From: Bugula neritina
Lineage: Eukaryota > Bryozoa > Gymnolaemata > Cheilostomatida > Bugulidae
Length of the DNA stretch: 64,000 nt
Reading direction: 5' to 3'
Assembly (NCBI GenBank): GCA_964035545.1
Contig: OZ037768.1
Span: 1,539,501 to 1,603,500 of the forward strand
In this document: positions 20,901-64,000 of the stretch, piece after piece
Layout of the letters: the number at the start of each line of letters is the position of its first letter
Numbering within the stretch: position 1 is the stretch's first letter
Program-made: the position numbers and the translations under genes
The notes under the pieces: model-generated
Seen by the model: the letters and a program-made list of their open reading frames with translations, nothing else
Database searches by the model: none
What the model was told of the DNA's origin: nothing

Positions 20901-21467
20901 AAGTCACTGGTATCTTCAGTGTAGTATAATCAGTCCAAACCAGAAGTTAATTCTCATGAGCTTATTTACAACACTTGTGCATAAAGCATTACACTTATTT
21001 GTAAAAGTTTGAGTACTCCTCAAAAAATACTTCATAAACCACAATTGTATAATACTTGAACTCACATAACAGTTTTCAACTGGCATATCATATAGATTAA
21101 GAAATGAAATTAATTAATACAAAAAACAAACTTACGGCAAGATCATCAAATTTTACTGGACAGTTTTCAAGGTTGACTTTTCTGATGGCCACAAAAGATC
21201 CAGAAGGAATATGTTTGCCAACATAAATGTAGGCACAGCCATTGCAGGCTAGGCCCATCTGTACATAAACTTCATAATCTTTGGGCGATGTTGAGGATTT
21301 CACATGTGAATCTTTCACTTCCTTTAAAAGTTTCAACAAAACCTCATCAACAAGTAAAGAGTCAGGAAAAATTAAAAAAAACAATACACCACAATGCACA
21401 CAACGAAGCTGCCACACTATTGAACACTGTTATTTGTAGTAATGGTACTTACAACTTTTCCTGCCAT
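17910..21467 (-). CDS. STRAD: STRAD pseudokinase (STE20-related adaptor, LKB1 partner)
   Basis: Seven coding exons on the - strand, about 362 aa: 21467-21453, 21342-21136, 20585-20353, 19564-19393, 18968-18864, 18502-18348, 18111-17910. The start is an ATG (MAGKV) in a small exon, chosen because it keeps phase with the kinase exon; the 21342 boundary could instead be 21321. The fold matches STRAD: the ATP-lysine VAIK is VAIR, HRD is HRS, and DFG is replaced by SGL, so it is a pseudokinase. Also seen are [50 protein letters not shown] and [20 protein letters not shown] with MO25 activates LKB1/STK11 and keeps it in the cytoplasm. The C-terminus ends in WEF, matching the family's MO25-binding WEF motif. 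Confidence 0.93.
18191..18340 (+). repeat. 30-bp minisatellite at a STRAD splice donor
   Basis: Five units of a 30-bp repeat (aagtaaagtactatgttgac plus ctagttactg), the first diverged. The array ends next to the donor hexamer of STRAD exon 18502-18348 (donor 18347-18342), within the intron. Confidence 0.9.
19581..19696 (+). repeat. 29-bp minisatellite near a STRAD splice acceptor
   Basis: Four units of 29 bp starting at 19581, 19610, 19639 and 19668 (core AGTATAGCTAGTACACTG). The array begins 17 bp from the STRAD exon edge at 19564, where the polypyrimidine tract and branch point of the - strand acceptor should be. Confidence 0.9.
20053..20270 (+). mobile_element. tRNA-derived SINE, intact, in a STRAD intron
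   Basis: The body is 218 bp flanked by perfect 13-bp direct repeats AGGTTAGAAATAA (20040-20052 and 20271-20283). The head is tRNA-like, with an A box (TGGTCTAGGGG, 20064-20074) and a B box (GGTTCGAACTC, 20109-20119), the internal pol III promoter. A tRNA-unrelated body follows, containing GTTAGGAAGAGCATCCAG, reminiscent of molluscan SINE bodies. It lies antisense to STRAD between exons 20353 and 19564. It is not a working tRNA gene. Confidence 0.9.
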
Positions 21468-21492
21468 TCAAACTGGTTATGACTTTACGCCT

Positions 21493-23649
21493 GCAAAAAT
21501 ATTATTTATTACAAATAATTCCAGAAGCATCCAGCTTACAATAAACCTTCTCTTTAAAACAACAGGAAAAAGCATAGCAGAAAAAAAACAGATTAACTTG
21601 GTAAAAAATTTGAATCTACATAAACGCTTTTGAAATGCCAGTTTTCATCCATTTTTTAATTTTATGTTGATTTTCATGAATGGCCAATTTAATTTTAGTT
21701 ATCAAGACCAACTTCATAAAACTTTACTGAATAAAACCCTTTTTGTAAGTTTATAAAAAGTATAATACCAATAGTAATACTAAGTCTAATACTAATAAGT
21801 AATAGTATTATAGTAAAGTATTAGTAATACTAATAGTAATAGTAATAGTAATACTAATACTAATAGTAATAGTAATACTAACTCAAACTGTAACAGAGTT
21901 ACAATTAGTATTTAACAATTAAAAGTAAATATAATAGTAATACTAATACTAATAGACTTGGAGTGATAGTAATGCTAATTGGCATTGCTGTTGCAGTCAT
22001 TGCCAGTGTCAGTCACTCAAAGTGAGAGTCAGACTCAATCAGTCAATGCGAGTGCCCTCCAACTTCAAGTTCAACTAATACTATCAACTTAAAGTACGTC
22101 TATAAATTATTAAAACGATACTACTGACCAACTAAACTAAAAATTACTATACGATTAACAACATAATTCATTTAAAAAATTATTTTCATATAAATATAAT
22201 TACTAATTGTAATAGTACCTTGCTTTAAATATAAATTAATATCGTGTGTTTGAAATGGTTTAATAATTTTATTAGCTAAGAGGATATGCAAAATAAAAAA
22301 ATAACCTGGTCCGCTACAACAAATTTTGCGAACGGTTCCAGCCGCGAACATTTTATTAATTGAACCAGAATTTCACTTATTATATTATTTAGCATCAGTA
22401 TGTACTATTCACATATGAGTTTTTATTTTAGTGCAAATTTTAGACCACATAAGTATATTTTATCAGAATTAAAGTATTATATATTTATAAAATGGTTCAT
22501 ACTCAGCCCACTCATTCAAACTCTTGCTCTGATTATCATTATAAAAAAACTTCATTTTAATTAATAATTTTTCGTTTTGATTTACTTTTAGAATTCAAAT
22601 TCAAATTGAATTTGATGAGATTATCATTATGATTATTATTACCATGATCATATTGATATTCATTATAATTATCATCATCATGATTCATGACATAGTAATA
22701 CCAAGTTCAATACCAATATCCTGAATATGAATATATTATAATTATACTACTACTAGTACTTTAATTCTTATCCATGTCCATTATCATTATGATTATGATT
22801 ATCATAACAATTAATATTATCATTATGAATTTTGAATACCATCGCCTTGGGCTTGGCATCACACTCACATTCAGAGTCACTCAAAGTCCACGACAACCAT
22901 TAAATTTGAGTCAATGAGTCAATCTGAATCTCAAAGTCAATCACAATAAGTATAACAATAATAGTGACTGATGACCTTGATGACAATCACCGATATTCAT
23001 CATTTTATAATTACTATAAGTATAAAAGAATAAATCTTTAAATGCACTTACAATTACAGTTACTCTTACAGTCTTATACTTATAGTTATTCATTTTTATA
23101 CTCACATTGATATTGTAACCACAGGCACAGTTATACTGATACTCATACTCATACTAATGCGTGATGCTGATAGACGATAGGCCTAGCAGATAGTGTTACT
23201 GATACTTAGACTTAGGTACTCTTACTCTTAGGTTGGTAATCATAGTCGTACTCTTACTTGAACAGCGTCAGTATTACCATCAGTATGACTATGAGTAATT
23301 CTTATACTCAGTCTAACACTTTATTTTGAATAGTGACATATGATTCACCATTTCAATCAGATGTGAAACCTCACCACTTACTTACAATCAAGTTCCTTGT
23401 TGGTTTTGTTTTCTAAACCCTAATAGCAATATTCTACAAGACGGTTTGTGCTAAATTTTTAGGCTGGGTCATATTGAATTTGAATTGATTGGTTTGAAAT
23501 TTTGGAATTATTGAATATTGCTAATAGTATCCAAATTTTATGAAACTAATACTATAAATTATTTCATTATTTCATGCTGCATATAATTCATTCAATTAAT
23601 ATTTGTTTTGTTTTTCCCAACATTCTCTATAGCACTTTTTTATTTTTTA
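21493..23649. other. Divergent STRAD/HINFP intergenic region, cryptically simple
   Basis: This is a head-to-head spacer that should hold both promoters. It has no supported exon. 21770-21960 is a degenerate array of AATACT/AATAGT units, and 22600-23330 is built from ATTATC, ATGATT, AGTCA and ACTCA words. A GC-richer patch near 22310-22360 is a candidate STRAD promoter. TTTTTTAG at 23643-23650 looks like the acceptor of a 5' UTR intron of HINFP. Confidence 0.6.
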
Positions 23650-23657
23650 GAGCTAAC

Positions 23658-25058
23658 ATGCCACGAACAAAAGAGAACCAAAAAGAAAGAGAATTGGTAG
23701 AGCTGAATTGTGAGTTTAGTGCCTGTACAGACAAATGTGTGGGAATGTTGAAATTTTTTGCTCACTTGTCTACACACATAACGTTGATGGAAAAACAACT
23801 AAGAGAACTTTCAGAGTTATCTGAGACTGAAGAGGATGTTGACCATACAAAGTGTGAATGCCCATGGAAAGACTGCTCCGCTGTGCTTCCATTCGCCAAT
23901 GACTGGAACGCTTGTATTCGCCACCTGAACTTCCATGCTCATCATACTCACATAAAGGCACTTGGGGATTTGGAATTGAAGTTTCGAAAAGTTGAAGGGA
24001 AATGCACTAAAGACGGCTCAGCCCGAAACACTTTTCCGGAGCTTTCTGAAGACTTTGTTTGTTGCTGGAATGGTTGCGAATATCAAACTAACAGCATTTG
24101 GCACTTCCACCGCCATATCTATATGCACTCGTATGATGCACCGTCATGTGACAAAAAGCTGAGATGTGACTGGAGCTCCTGCTCATTCACCGGAGTCCGC
24201 GGAAAGCTGGTTGCGCATCTAAGGGCTCACTCTCAGGAGAAGACGCATGCCTGCTCTACCTGCGGTGTCATGGTGTCCGTGTCCACCAGGCTAGAAGACC
24301 ATGTCACTCGGCAGGTTACTGACAAACAATCCTATGAATGCTCTCATTGCTCCAAGAAGTTTGCCTCAGCACGGGTTCTAAGAGACCACTTAAGGAAGCA
24401 TGTCAACATGTATGCCTGTATGTTCTGTGAAATGTCTTGCCCCTCTCCCTCCGCCTTGCGCATCCACATTCTGTATCGCCACTCGACAGAGAGACCCTAT
24501 AACTGCTCACAGTGCTCACTCACATTTAAAACAAAGTTTGACCTCGCAACTCATAGCCTCACGCATGAGTACTCAGGGCAAAGATTCTCCTGTCCCGTAC
24601 TGAATTGTAAATATACTTCAATCAACTTAGGCATGATGCAACGGCATATAGTCACTTCTCATCAAGGTGTTAAAAAGATATTTGGTTGTCATCTTTGTCA
24701 TGAAATCTATGCTCAAAGTGTGAAGCTTTCTAAGCATTTGAGAAAACAGCATGGGTTGACGCATCCTGCGGGTCATGTTAAGTTTCGCTTTGCACCAGAC
24801 TGTAATGGGGTCTATCGATTAGTTACGCTTAGGTTCGAATGCTTACGGAATGAAGAAGAGACCTATGAAATGAATGAAGAAAATACTTGTGAAATGAATG
24901 AAGAAAATGCCTATGAAATTTATGAAGAAGAAACATATGAAATGAATGAAAAGGATACCTATGAAGGAAATAAAAATGAGATTTATGAAATGAATGAAGA
25001 AGTGTCCGCTACTGCAGTCAACCCGATAACTGCTACTCACACACCTGGATACAGTTAA
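23658..25058 (+). CDS. HINFP: Histone H4 transcription factor-like C2H2 protein (HINFP/MiZF)
   Basis: 466 aa in one exon. I start at MPRTKENQK because an acceptor (TTTTTTAG) lies 7 bp upstream; an in-frame ATG at 23574 would be intronic. Nine or ten C2H2 fingers occur in the HINFP order: CPWKDC, CCWNGC, CDWSSCSF, CSTCGVMV (second His pair degenerate, as in the vertebrate protein), CSHCSKKFASARVLRDHLRKH, CMFCEMSCPSPSALRIH, CSQCSLTF, CPVLNCKYT, CHLCHEIY. The family-specific segment after the last finger (HPAGHVKFRFAPDCNGVYRL) confirms the call. HINFP binds histone H4 promoters and drives their G1/S transcription in vertebrates. The C-terminus is replaced by about six acidic octapeptide repeats (EMNEENTY type, coding 24849-25005). 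Confidence 0.93.
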   Translation: MPRTKENQKERELVELNCEFSACTDKCVGMLKFFAHLSTHITLMEKQLRELSELSETEEDVDHTKCECPWKDCSAVLPFANDWNACIRHLNFHAHHTHIKALGDLELKFRKVEGKCTKDGSARNTFPELSEDFVCCWNGCEYQTNSIWHFHRHIYMHSYDAPSCDKKLRCDWSSCSFTGVRGKLVAHLRAHSQEKTHACSTCGVMVSVSTRLEDHVTRQVTDKQSYECSHCSKKFASARVLRDHLRKHVNMYACMFCEMSCPSPSALRIHILYRHSTERPYNCSQCSLTFKTKFDLATHSLTHEYSGQRFSCPVLNCKYTSINLGMMQRHIVTSHQGVKKIFGCHLCHEIYAQSVKLSKHLRKQHGLTHPAGHVKFRFAPDCNGVYRLVTLRFECLRNEEETYEMNEENTCEMNEENAYEIYEEETYEMNEKDTYEGNKNEIYEMNEEVSATAVNPITATHTPGYS

Positions 25059-27389
25059 CATTCTTATTCTTTTAAAGTTTCTTAAGAATTGCTAATTGTA
25101 AGATTCTTGACTCTGAATATTCTTTCTAGCTATTTGTGATGTTGACAAGCAAGATTCGTAGATGTTAGATTTATTTATGGTTTTATGCTTATATATGTAT
25201 ACTAGTTGTCTCAACCATGGTTTCCCTCTAATTAACTTATAAGTCTTAATAATATAATTATATCTGTCAATTAAAATGTGTCTGTTAAGCTGTCATGTTT
25301 GATTCAGTTTTTTGTGAGTAAAAAGATTAGTGAAGTATTGTTTTTGTAATTGAAGCTCATCATAGCAGTTGTAATGTTTCTGCAATCACACAATATGCTT
25401 TCTATACAAGTGTAAAGTATCTAAAACATAAACCCAAAACAAAAGTATTAACCATTATAATTGTTGGACAGAACTGTACAGATATAATAATTAACTTCAT
25501 ATTATTACAGCTATGCTCTTCTCCATTTCTACTGCAAAACTCATCTTGAAAAATTCAGAGATTATGCCTTTTTCCCTGAATAATGAACAAATAGAAACAG
25601 TAGCTATAGCAAAATTCATTGTATCAATTATAAATTATAATCACTTCTGGAAAGATTTGCCAGACTACACCAAGTAGGCCTCCTATTGTGTTTTTGAGTT
25701 GTCTATTCTACATAAATTATAATTCTTACTTAGAAAATAAATAGATGGAGTCGCTAAAAAGTTTTGAATAATTCTTTCATGATCATTGAAAGACGGATTG
25801 TTGCCTACTAATGTCCAAACGCATTTTTATAATTTCAAATTAAAAAATGTAATTATGATCTTTACTACACAAATAATTCTATAAGCAGCTCCAAGTTAGC
25901 GGTAAATGAGTGCAGTAACTTGGACATCTCGAGTTTGAAGTTATAGGGGTTTCGGGTCGAAACTCGAGAATCACAAACTATTGCACTAACTCACTCCCAA
26001 CTCGGAGCTGCTTATAGAACTATTCTCATTAAATAGAGCTACAAGTACCTACTGCCTAAAATTTCACTCAAGAACTTTATAAAATTAAATTATTAGTAAT
26101 ACTAATACTAAGAGCATAAGTAATTGTAAAAATCATTAACTAATACTAATAGCAATAGTTATTATTATAACTGTATTACATAAAACTAAATAAGTACCAG
26201 TCTTAGACATATATTATTATATGACATAATACTAACTAAATTACTATTACTATTAATATTTATATTACTATTACAGTAATAGTATTACTATTAGTATTAC
26301 TATTAGTATTAGTATTACTATTAGCATTAGGGAATTGAATAGCTTCAACTTTAAGTTTAACTTTAAGTAATAAGTGACTCTCACTCTGACTGTGATTAGG
26401 TTTAACTTTAACAATAATATTAACTGTTGAAAAGTATGATAATGATATTTGTTTACTGCAAATATTAGAAAATGAAATAGAAATAAATCAAATATTATTT
26501 TACTGATAGAATTTACTTCTAGCAAGTTCTGAAGGTGAAAGTCTCAAGTGGCATTTAGTGATACTGATTATTGTTGTAGACAGAAATACTCATATTGCTC
26601 TTGAAATGTTTAGTGTTTTATTTTTTTAAATTGGTAAATTTCATCAATTGTTATTGTAGCAACAAGTAGTTTGCTCATTGCTTGTGCTGCATCTGGTGTT
26701 AGATGCACTAAGCTGCAAATTGCTTTGCAATCCGTCCTACAAGAATTTATGTTCTTTATTGTCTTTCTTCACAATGGTGTCACCACATGCAATGTTAATT
26801 GAGTTGCATTTACCTTCCTAAGGGTAGTCATGTTGCTATTTCCGAAAAAAGCCAATAACTTTAGTAAAGTTTATTTTATCTAAATTGTCTTTGTATTTTC
26901 TCAATATCACTATGGATACATTGGGATATAAAATATATTCTTGTTTAGCAGTCTCTGTGTTTGGATCAGGAGTTCAACTTTGAACTGATTATAAACTGTT
27001 TTTTGTAGAAGTTTGAATTTAAAATACATGACTTGCATTTATATTATGTTCTAGCACCTCATAAATTATGTGCAGCCCCTCTGATTTAGCTAATTAAGTT
27101 TGTTGAATAAATACAAAAATTTAATAAAAAAAGTATTAAAAATTCTATAATCAAGAAATATAGAATGTTTAATATTTTTTTTATGAACAGCCATTAAATT
27201 AACTTTCTGCTACCACAGATCTAAATACATGTAGCATTTTTAAAGTTGCTTTTTGTTATACTTCAATCTTTATTAAATAACACTATCATTCTTGTAGGGT
27301 GCAGCTCATATGGTCATAGTATAACCAGTAGTTTATTTATATTCACAGGATTATGCTAAACTTGTTTTTGGTTTCACAGATATGAGCCA
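25059..27389. other. Intergenic region between HINFP and FARS2
   Basis: AT-rich DNA without a supported gene. It contains the foldback repeat at 25877-26019 and a degenerate AATACT/ATTACT array at about 26090-26330. A TTTCACAG acceptor at 27372-27379 just before the FARS2 ATG suggests a 5' UTR exon in this interval. Confidence 0.6.
25877..26019. repeat. 143-bp foldback (MITE-like) repeat
   Basis: Ends TTCTATAAGCAGCTCC and GGAGCTGCTTATAGAA are exact inverted copies. Imperfect pairing continues inward for about 70 bp per arm, including a CTCGAGTTT/AAACTCGAG pair near the centre. No clear target duplication is seen. It is non-coding. Confidence 0.8.
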
Positions 27390-30588
<3,199 letters not shown>

Positions 30589-31916
30589 AACGGATTTTTC
30601 AGCAATCCATTAAATTAAATTGTGTAAATATTATATATTTTTGTGTCAATAAATCTAATTGATGGCATTAACTGCAGCACTTATAGCTTTTGCTGGTGTT
30701 TTATTATGGTTGTCATGAGAGTCGGCCATGTTGTAAAATATGTGACAACATGTTGAATACAGATATTGCTTTGTTTATAATCAGCACCTTAACAGGAGAC
30801 CATCATACAACACTTGTCTGTTTTATACCTCCTTAGAAGTCTCTTGGGATGATTTGTATACTGCCATTTGATTGGCTGCGTCTGCATGTAAACATATAAC
30901 ACCACCTCTGGTTCACCTGTAATCATAGTAGAAACCAATCAACAACTTGACCGGCCACTAAAACACTAAAACTCCAGTGACCCTGAAATAGCTCCTTATT
31001 CTGCTGCTGTAAACATGCTGACTAAACTAATTCTATCGAAATGACCTACTCTCACACCAATTATACAATCTCACATTCATTCATTAGGCCTTGAGCCTCA
31101 ATTAGAATGTATTGTATTGTATCTGTGCCCTTGTAACGACTAAAGATTCTCTATATAAAGTCAGAATAAATGACTGCTAGGTCCTCAGGGAATTGCCCAA
31201 CAATCTTTACCTGGCTAATAGACAATTATATTCACTAGAGGTAAACATCATGCTTTTAACAGTATTATTTATGATTTCCTTACGACTGATTGCCTGCGGA
31301 CATTTTAATGTGCACACCGACATTGGCAAGACATTCTCTTGACTCGAACTGTAGGTGGTAGAGGAGGCAAAATATTCTGTTCAGTAGTGCTCACAGCTCT
31401 TAATTAATTCATACTTAGTGTAATGCATTGCAACCTCTCTGGACTAGAATATCTCTGAATAATTTACTATCTGGATAATATCTTCGCCGTGTAAGTATTA
31501 ATACTTGTCAGACGTTGTAGTATTTACTAATATAATAGACATTTTACAACATTAAAAAATTTAATATAATTAAGCTTTGCATGATTATTAAAATTCTGCT
31601 GTACGCTATTTATGTTGTATAATATATGAAGATGGCGTTGGGAAATGAACTGGGTATAGCCAATATAGTTTAAGCCTATACAAAATTGAACAAACTCAAT
31701 TTCTAAACCTCATGAAATAATACATTAAGATAACTTTAATTTATTGCAGACAAATTTCCAACTAATGTCAGCAAATTTGTACTATAAGTTATTTCAAAGT
31801 GGTCTACACATATAACTACCGCATAACTATTTAACTATCCTTGTTAGTCACAAGTATAGCATATTAAACTTTTTGTAACTACAACAATAAATCCTGATGT
31901 AAACACAGGTGCTATA
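30589..31916. other. FARS2 3' UTR and intergenic region upstream of PDE1
   Basis: Contains the FARS2 AATAAA at 30648-30653 and about 1.2 kb with no supported exon. An acceptor-like ACACAG at 31903-31908, just before the PDE1 exon 1A ATG, hints at a non-coding PDE1 exon or promoter in this interval. Confidence 0.55.
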
Positions 31917-62797
<30,881 letters not shown>

Positions 62798-64000
62798 GTC
62801 AGTATATAACAACATGCAATATTATCAAGTATACTGCACATAACCTTTATCATTTTTGAGATGCTCTCTGGCCTGAAAGATAGCAAAGGTAGTTAATGGA
62901 AATATTGCGTAATCATCGTGAAAAACAATGTTTACTTTTCAAATGGTTGAGCAGTATTTTTTGCACCTTACATCACACAATCTGATTTTATAGATACGCT
63001 AAATTAGGTAAGATGCCTTATCTATCTTCTAGATTATTGAAATACCTCACCTATAGTTGTACAACTTGCAAAGTAGTTAATTTGTTTTCTCCAACCCTAC
63101 CCCAATCATGATATACTTTAGTTTTGTTTTTATGCAAGTATAGTTGCACATAAATTTTGTTCCCACTTGGGCACTTCTTATTCTCTTAGAAGTGCAGCAG
63201 ATAATATCTTTTCTATTTTATTGTTATTCAGTGGAAGTGTAATGTAAGTATTTATAATAGTGATATGCAGTGTCATTGTGAACCTAACATTACTTACTTT
63301 GCTATTACAGAGTCCATTTGTATTTATTTTGTTGTATTGCTACAGTAGGGCCTAGATAGTCCATATATCAGTGTTATATAACGCTTAGCTTGCCAATGCC
63401 ATCTAGTAACACTCTTTAAGTTGATACTAGAAGTCCAATGTCTTGTATTATACTCTATATACTTTATCTATGGTGCTATATTTTTAATGAAATGTACACA
63501 TAGTAAAAGAAATGACACAGTTGAAATCTTTGCACTGTTATAGTCAAATAAGTTAATGCCTAGTCATGTCTACACATCCCTAAACCTCTACACTGTGCGA
63601 TATTCTAGCTGAACAGCACAAAGTTTTGTAATAAAAACAAGATCAAACTTAACCTCTCCTCATACAAACTTGTAAGTTTTCTGTGGCAGTCATATTTATA
63701 AAGAAACTCCACCTGCCTATAGCCATATAATTCCTCCATCATCTTTATAGGGGCTATGAACCTAGTTCCCAAACTATGCAAGCGACATAGTCTGGGGGCT
63801 TGCCTGTCGTCACATGTGCTATTTAATATAGTCGTTCTCCCTGACATCAACAGTAGTTACACAATGGGGGGTTATCTTTTGCCCCCCTTATCAAAGTTAT
63901 ATTCCCAGCTGCTGTATCTTTGCTGCCTATTAGTCATCTCAATGGATATCCCTTTCATCCTTATTTCATGGTTATAAACCAAAATCTTATGATGGGAATT
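62798..64000. other. PDE1 intron or 3' region at the window edge
   Basis: No sure coding exon. The last PDE1 exon ends with a GTCAGT donor at 62798, so more exons are expected. An open segment at 63751-63977, after TTTATAG and in the right phase, would add about 75 residues with a hydrophobic C-terminus, but it does not look like a PDE1 tail. Confidence 0.5.

Noticed and set aside
23574-23657. Upstream ATG extending HINFP by 28 hydrophobic residues
   Set aside because: The stretch ends at a strong acceptor (TTTTTTAG) and looks intronic; the family starts near MPRTKENQK.

Overview
The window is intron-rich, AT-rich animal nuclear DNA. Every protein gene recognised is a conserved metazoan gene (vinculin/alpha-catenin family, LIV-1 ZIP transporter, STRAD pseudokinase, HINFP, mitochondrial PheRS, PDE1). 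Gene structure, a tRNA-derived SINE and a Ty3/Gypsy element suggest an invertebrate, perhaps a lophotrochozoan; the sequence alone does not fix the species. Exon models below were built by hand from GT-AG sites, reading phase and family similarity.

Layout. 132-3549 (+): last seven exons of a vinculin/alpha-catenin family gene, probably alpha-catulin. 5067-17547 (+): ten-exon ZIP metal-ion transporter. Its fifth intron holds a complete, visibly GC-richer Ty3/Gypsy LTR retrotransposon (7823-15607) in the sense orientation, with two 349-bp LTRs that look identical base for base and a 4-bp target duplication. 17910-21467 (-): STRAD pseudokinase, converging on the ZIP gene, with an intact SINE in one intron. 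23658-25058 (+): HINFP-like zinc-finger gene with an uninterrupted coding region. 27390-30588 (+): six-exon FARS2. 31917 to beyond the right edge (+): PDE1 cyclic nucleotide phosphodiesterase with three candidate alternative first exons, covering about half of the window.

The most interesting object is the retrotransposon. Gag and protease are in different frames and meet at a textbook -1 frameshift signal (T TTA AAC, 5-nt spacer, 10-bp hairpin). Protease and reverse transcriptase are then separated by a single in-frame TGA in the exact TGA-CTAG context known for stop-codon readthrough. The integrase is followed, in frame, by about 500 extra residues holding an acidic/hydrophobic patch, a C2H2 zinc finger plus a second Cys/His cluster, and a perfect-heptad leucine zipper. 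Each LTR carries six 11-bp CCGAA..TCGG palindromes on a 15-16 bp pitch. I propose, as inference only, that the extension is a dimeric DNA-binding regulator of the element's own promoter.

A second theme is minisatellites touching splice junctions. In FARS2 a 32-bp repeat has copied the 3' splice site eight times; similar arrays abut STRAD and PDE1 junctions. Several foldback repeats and a 300-bp uninterrupted (AC)n tract lie in intergenic and intronic DNA.
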